A DNA stretch of 64,000 bases, taken from positions 1 through 64,000 of the forward strand of contig JAETOO010000001.1 in assembly GCA_021771715.1 (NCBI GenBank). Reading direction: 5' to 3'. Numbering within the stretch: position 1 is the first letter of the stretch; each line of letters begins with the position of its first letter. The translations under genes were made by a program, and so were the position numbers. The notes under the pieces are model-generated. The model saw only the letters and a list, made by a program, of their open reading frames with translations, was not told the DNA's origin and searched no databases. The DNA comes from Oscillospiraceae bacterium. Lineage in GTDB: Bacteria; Bacillota; Clostridia; Lachnospirales; Lachnospiraceae. Below, piece after piece: positions 61,923 through 64,000 of this stretch.

Positions 61923-62002
61923 TGGAGGTGTTTTTTCATAAAATCAACTGCAGGTTTCATCTCGAAGCTTCTTTCTGCACGTTTCCCATACGCGCAGGAA
62001 AA

Positions 62003-62096
62003 GAGGGTGCCGCAAAATTGCCGGCAATTACCACTACTGGTATACAATCGCACAGATACCAGTCATTGTGGATTTACCGCATTTTGCGACACCCTC
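62003..62096. repeat. 94-base palindromic element, MITE-like
   Basis: Outer inverted repeat GAGGGTGCCGCAAAAT (62003-62018) with ATTTTGCGACACCCTC (62081-62096), one mismatch. Inner inverted repeat ACTGGTAT/ATACCAGT (62036-62043 and 62056-62063). No coding sequence. It could be a miniature inverted-repeat transposon or a long hairpin terminator; target-site duplication is not clear. Confidence 0.7.
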
Positions 62097-62118
62097 AAAT
62101 CATAACGTCTCTTATGCC

Positions 62119-63321
62119 TCAGCGTGCAGGCATGTCCTGCATCTCCCTGCACCATTCCGCGTATTCATCCAGTCTTTTTATAAAACCGCTGAACTCCGGC
62201 ACGGTAAAATCCAATTCCTTATATCGGATCGGATAAATGATACCCTTACTGATTAGCTGGGCTCTTGTCGTGGAGATCGCTGTTACGCTCTTGTTCAGAT
62301 TTTTGGCTATGTTAGAAATCGTACACGGCAATTCACCGCATTGCACCATAGCGAAAATAAACTTTTTGTCACTGTCCGCACATCTTTCGTATCGCACTCT
62401 AAAAAATCCGTTATCAAGGGAATCGAAAAAATCACCAAGGCTCAGATCTACATCCTCTACCGTAATCTCATCTCCGGAAGCTTCTTTATAAACGATCTGG
62501 CATAACTGCTGAATAAAAAACGGATAGCCCTTTGTAAGCACAATGATCCTGTTTACTGCCTCCTCCGTATATGTCACGCCGAATTTTTTCACTGGCTCCT
62601 CGATTGCCTTCTTAGACTGCTCGGAATTTAGTGATCCAATCTCCTGATAAACAAATAGCCGTTCGGAATATGTCTTTTCATCTGACAGCATTTTGTATAT
62701 TTTCGGTAAGCCGGCGCCGATAATCATCAAAGGATACCCTAACTGATTGCTGCGGTGCAAGGCGGCAATCAGCGATCCCAGTTCTTCCGTCTTCATATAC
62801 TGAATTTCATCAATAAAAAAACAAATGGGAGTCTCCGACTCGTAAGCGGTTTCCCCAATGGAGGTAAAAACATCCGTCAGGCTCTGCGTAAGATTATTCG
62901 ATTGATACAGTTCCCGATCCTGGACAGACAAAGAGAAAGAACTTCCATTCGGGTCAAACGAAATAACCAGAGATTTAATCGCATCCAAGGATTTCTTTAT
63001 CAGGCTTTTAAATTTTTCCTTTGCACTGACCTCCCGCAGGAAAGCCTGGGAACACGATGCGATCTGTGAAATAAAATCATTTCTCGTCTCGACCTCTATG
63101 TGCTTGCAGAAAATCCCTCTGTTCTCGGCAATTTTCTGGAGTCTGTTAATCAAAACCGTCTTTCCGACACCTCTTAAACCGCTGAAGATCACGGACTGTG
63201 TCGGAATATTCAGCGTAAGCGCTTTAAACATCTGGTCTACTGTGTAGATATCTGACTCTCTGCCGGCCAGGTAGGTAGGCATTACCCCAGCGCCAGGCCT
63301 GTAAGGGTTTATTTTAAACAT
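62119..63321 (-). CDS. ORC1/Cdc6-like AAA ATPase with winged helix
   Basis: 400 residues from ATG with GGAGGTGA 5 bases upstream; an upstream in-frame start (63384) lacks one. Walker A IFSGLRGVGKTVLINRL (about residues 41-57), Walker B ICFFIDEIQYM, then sensor region PLMIIGAGLPKI. The C-terminus (about 300-390) looks like a winged helix (CTISNIAKNLNKSVTAISTTRAQLISKGII). Proteins of this type (AAA_16) occur as orphans in Clostridia; function unknown. Low G+C relative to neighbours suggests transfer. Not the same family as 5418 and 50026. Confidence 0.82.
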   Translation of the reverse strand: MFKINPYRPGAGVMPTYLAGRESDIYTVDQMFKALTLNIPTQSVIFSGLRGVGKTVLINRLQKIAENRGIFCKHIEVETRNDFISQIASCSQAFLREVSAKEKFKSLIKKSLDAIKSLVISFDPNGSSFSLSVQDRELYQSNNLTQSLTDVFTSIGETAYESETPICFFIDEIQYMKTEELGSLIAALHRSNQLGYPLMIIGAGLPKIYKMLSDEKTYSERLFVYQEIGSLNSEQSKKAIEEPVKKFGVTYTEEAVNRIIVLTKGYPFFIQQLCQIVYKEASGDEITVEDVDLSLGDFFDSLDNGFFRVRYERCADSDKKFIFAMVQCGELPCTISNIAKNLNKSVTAISTTRAQLISKGIIYPIRYKELDFTVPEFSGFIKRLDEYAEWCREMQDMPAR

Positions 63322-63623
63322 GGAATCACCTCCGAGACCATTATTGCATAGAACGCCGCTTTGGTCAATGCTCATCCGCTGCATTGCGCAAAAAAAATCC
63401 TATAAGCCAGCCTTGCGGCTCTTGGGACGCCATTTTTCTTTTTCATCCAGTAATCGTTATTTAATACACAAACTCCCTATCAGACACAACCCTTTCAGTC
63501 ACTTTATTGCTAAATCCATCGCCATTAACAGCAAATAATACTACTTGCCAGAAGCACAGGATTTTGTCATAATAGTTTTATTCAGCGACTACCTTCTACA
63601 TTTCGAGAAACGAGGTGATCCTT

Positions 63624-64000
63624 TTGGCTTCCAATCGCGTACGGTTAAAAGATATCGCAGAGGTATACGGCTGTTCCATCAATACGGTTTCCAAAGCGCT
63701 CCGCAATTCTGAGGAGCTTCCGGAGTCAACCTGCAAAAAAATACAGGCAATCGCTCACAACATGGGTTATATACGGAACCGGCAGGCTTCCAGCCTGCGC
63801 TCTGGGCGCAGCCGAATCATTGCTGTCATTGTTTACGATATCCATAACGCTTATTTTTCTTCGCTGATCAGTGAAATTGAACTTGAACTGCGCCGTTCCG
63901 GCTACGATATGATGATTTTTTGCACACAGACAACGACCGCAGAAAAAGAACGCGGAATTGAAATGATTCAGATTGCACTTTCACAGTCTGTGGACGGTAT
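63624..64000 (+). CDS. LacI family transcriptional regulator, 5' part
   Basis: The frame is open from TTG at 63624 to the window edge (125 codons seen). GAGGTGA lies 5-6 bases upstream of the TTG. The HTH is typical: VRLKDIAEVYGCSINTVSKA followed by LRNSEELPESTCKKIQAIAHNMGYIRNRQA, including the hinge helix and SRIIAVIVYDIHNAYFSSLI of the periplasmic-binding-like sensor domain. It probably regulates carbohydrate genes to the right. 63322-63623 upstream holds no other recognisable feature. Confidence 0.93.
   Translation, partial: MASNRVRLKDIAEVYGCSINTVSKALRNSEELPESTCKKIQAIAHNMGYIRNRQASSLRSGRSRIIAVIVYDIHNAYFSSLISEIELELRRSGYDMMIFCTQTTTAEKERGIEMIQIALSQSVDG

Noticed and set aside
63390-63440. Possible remnant of the structured repeat (GCGGCTCTTGGGACGCC)
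   Set aside because: Only scattered short matches; no palindromes kept.
1-64000. CRISPR array, prophage or integrated conjugative element
   Set aside because: No regular repeat-spacer arrays, phage structural genes, integrases or relaxases are visible in the window.

Overview
This window most likely comes from a Gram-positive, high-G+C (well above 50 percent by eye) member of the Clostridia, probably Lachnospiraceae-like. The evidence is the infC-rpmI-rplT operon behind an L20-type leader, a T-box in front of valS, AddAB instead of RecBCD, a murB-rapZ-whiA-crh operon, consensus sigma-A promoters and strong AGGAGG ribosome binding sites. This placement is inferred from gene content; no marker gene allows a species call.

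Layout. 1-530: the 5' end of a group II intron sitting just behind the terminator of a tRNA-Leu(AAG) gene, and a divergent tRNA-Leu(CAG) gene. 680-2134: infC-rpmI-rplT with its attenuator; infC starts at ATT. 2388-5260: a nucleoside catabolic operon (uridine phosphorylase, deoxyribose-phosphate aldolase, phosphopentomutase). 5418-9087: an AAA ATPase/nuclease of unknown role, an orphan solute-binding protein and an AT-rich acetyltransferase. 9239-11211: rarA and a NUDIX hydrolase. 11289-25373: a glycan-use locus with a GH2 beta-mannosidase, a complete family-5 (Opp/Dpp type) ABC importer, a CE2-like SGNH esterase, a sugar O-acetyltransferase and two AraC regulators. 25375-30636: GH31 alpha-xylosidase, a NahK-like sugar kinase, a sugar-nucleotidyltransferase and a GNAT enzyme. 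30739-33929: murB-rapZ-whiA-crh. 34111-46639: addB-addA-yfhO-aminotransferase. 46883-49834: an ABM-fold protein, a methyltransferase and a HerA-like ATPase. 50026-55824: a second AAA ATPase/nuclease, a secreted CAP/Big2 protein, a PD-(D/E)XK protein and a carboxylesterase. 56235-59270: valS with its T-box. 59351-64000: an XRE regulator with an ABC exporter, a palindromic element, a third ATPase and the start of a LacI regulator.

How the parts may work together. The 11.5-30 kb stretch reads as cytoplasmic breakdown of imported, probably acetylated, plant beta-mannan or xyloglucan-type oligosaccharides: the importer brings them in, the esterase removes acetyl groups, GH2 and GH31 release sugars, and the AraC proteins probably sense the substrate. 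The Crh-like protein, with Glu at position 15 and Ser46 kept, would add carbon catabolite control.

The least expected features are not a single operon. They are (a) a structured intergenic repeat in at least three good copies whose main stem covaries between copies, (b) tandem-repeat coding inserts in several neighbouring housekeeping genes (addA, addB, yfhO, the beta-mannosidase), (c) the A34 tRNA-Leu next to a terminator-targeted group II intron, and (d) two solute-binding proteins that both lack a lipobox.
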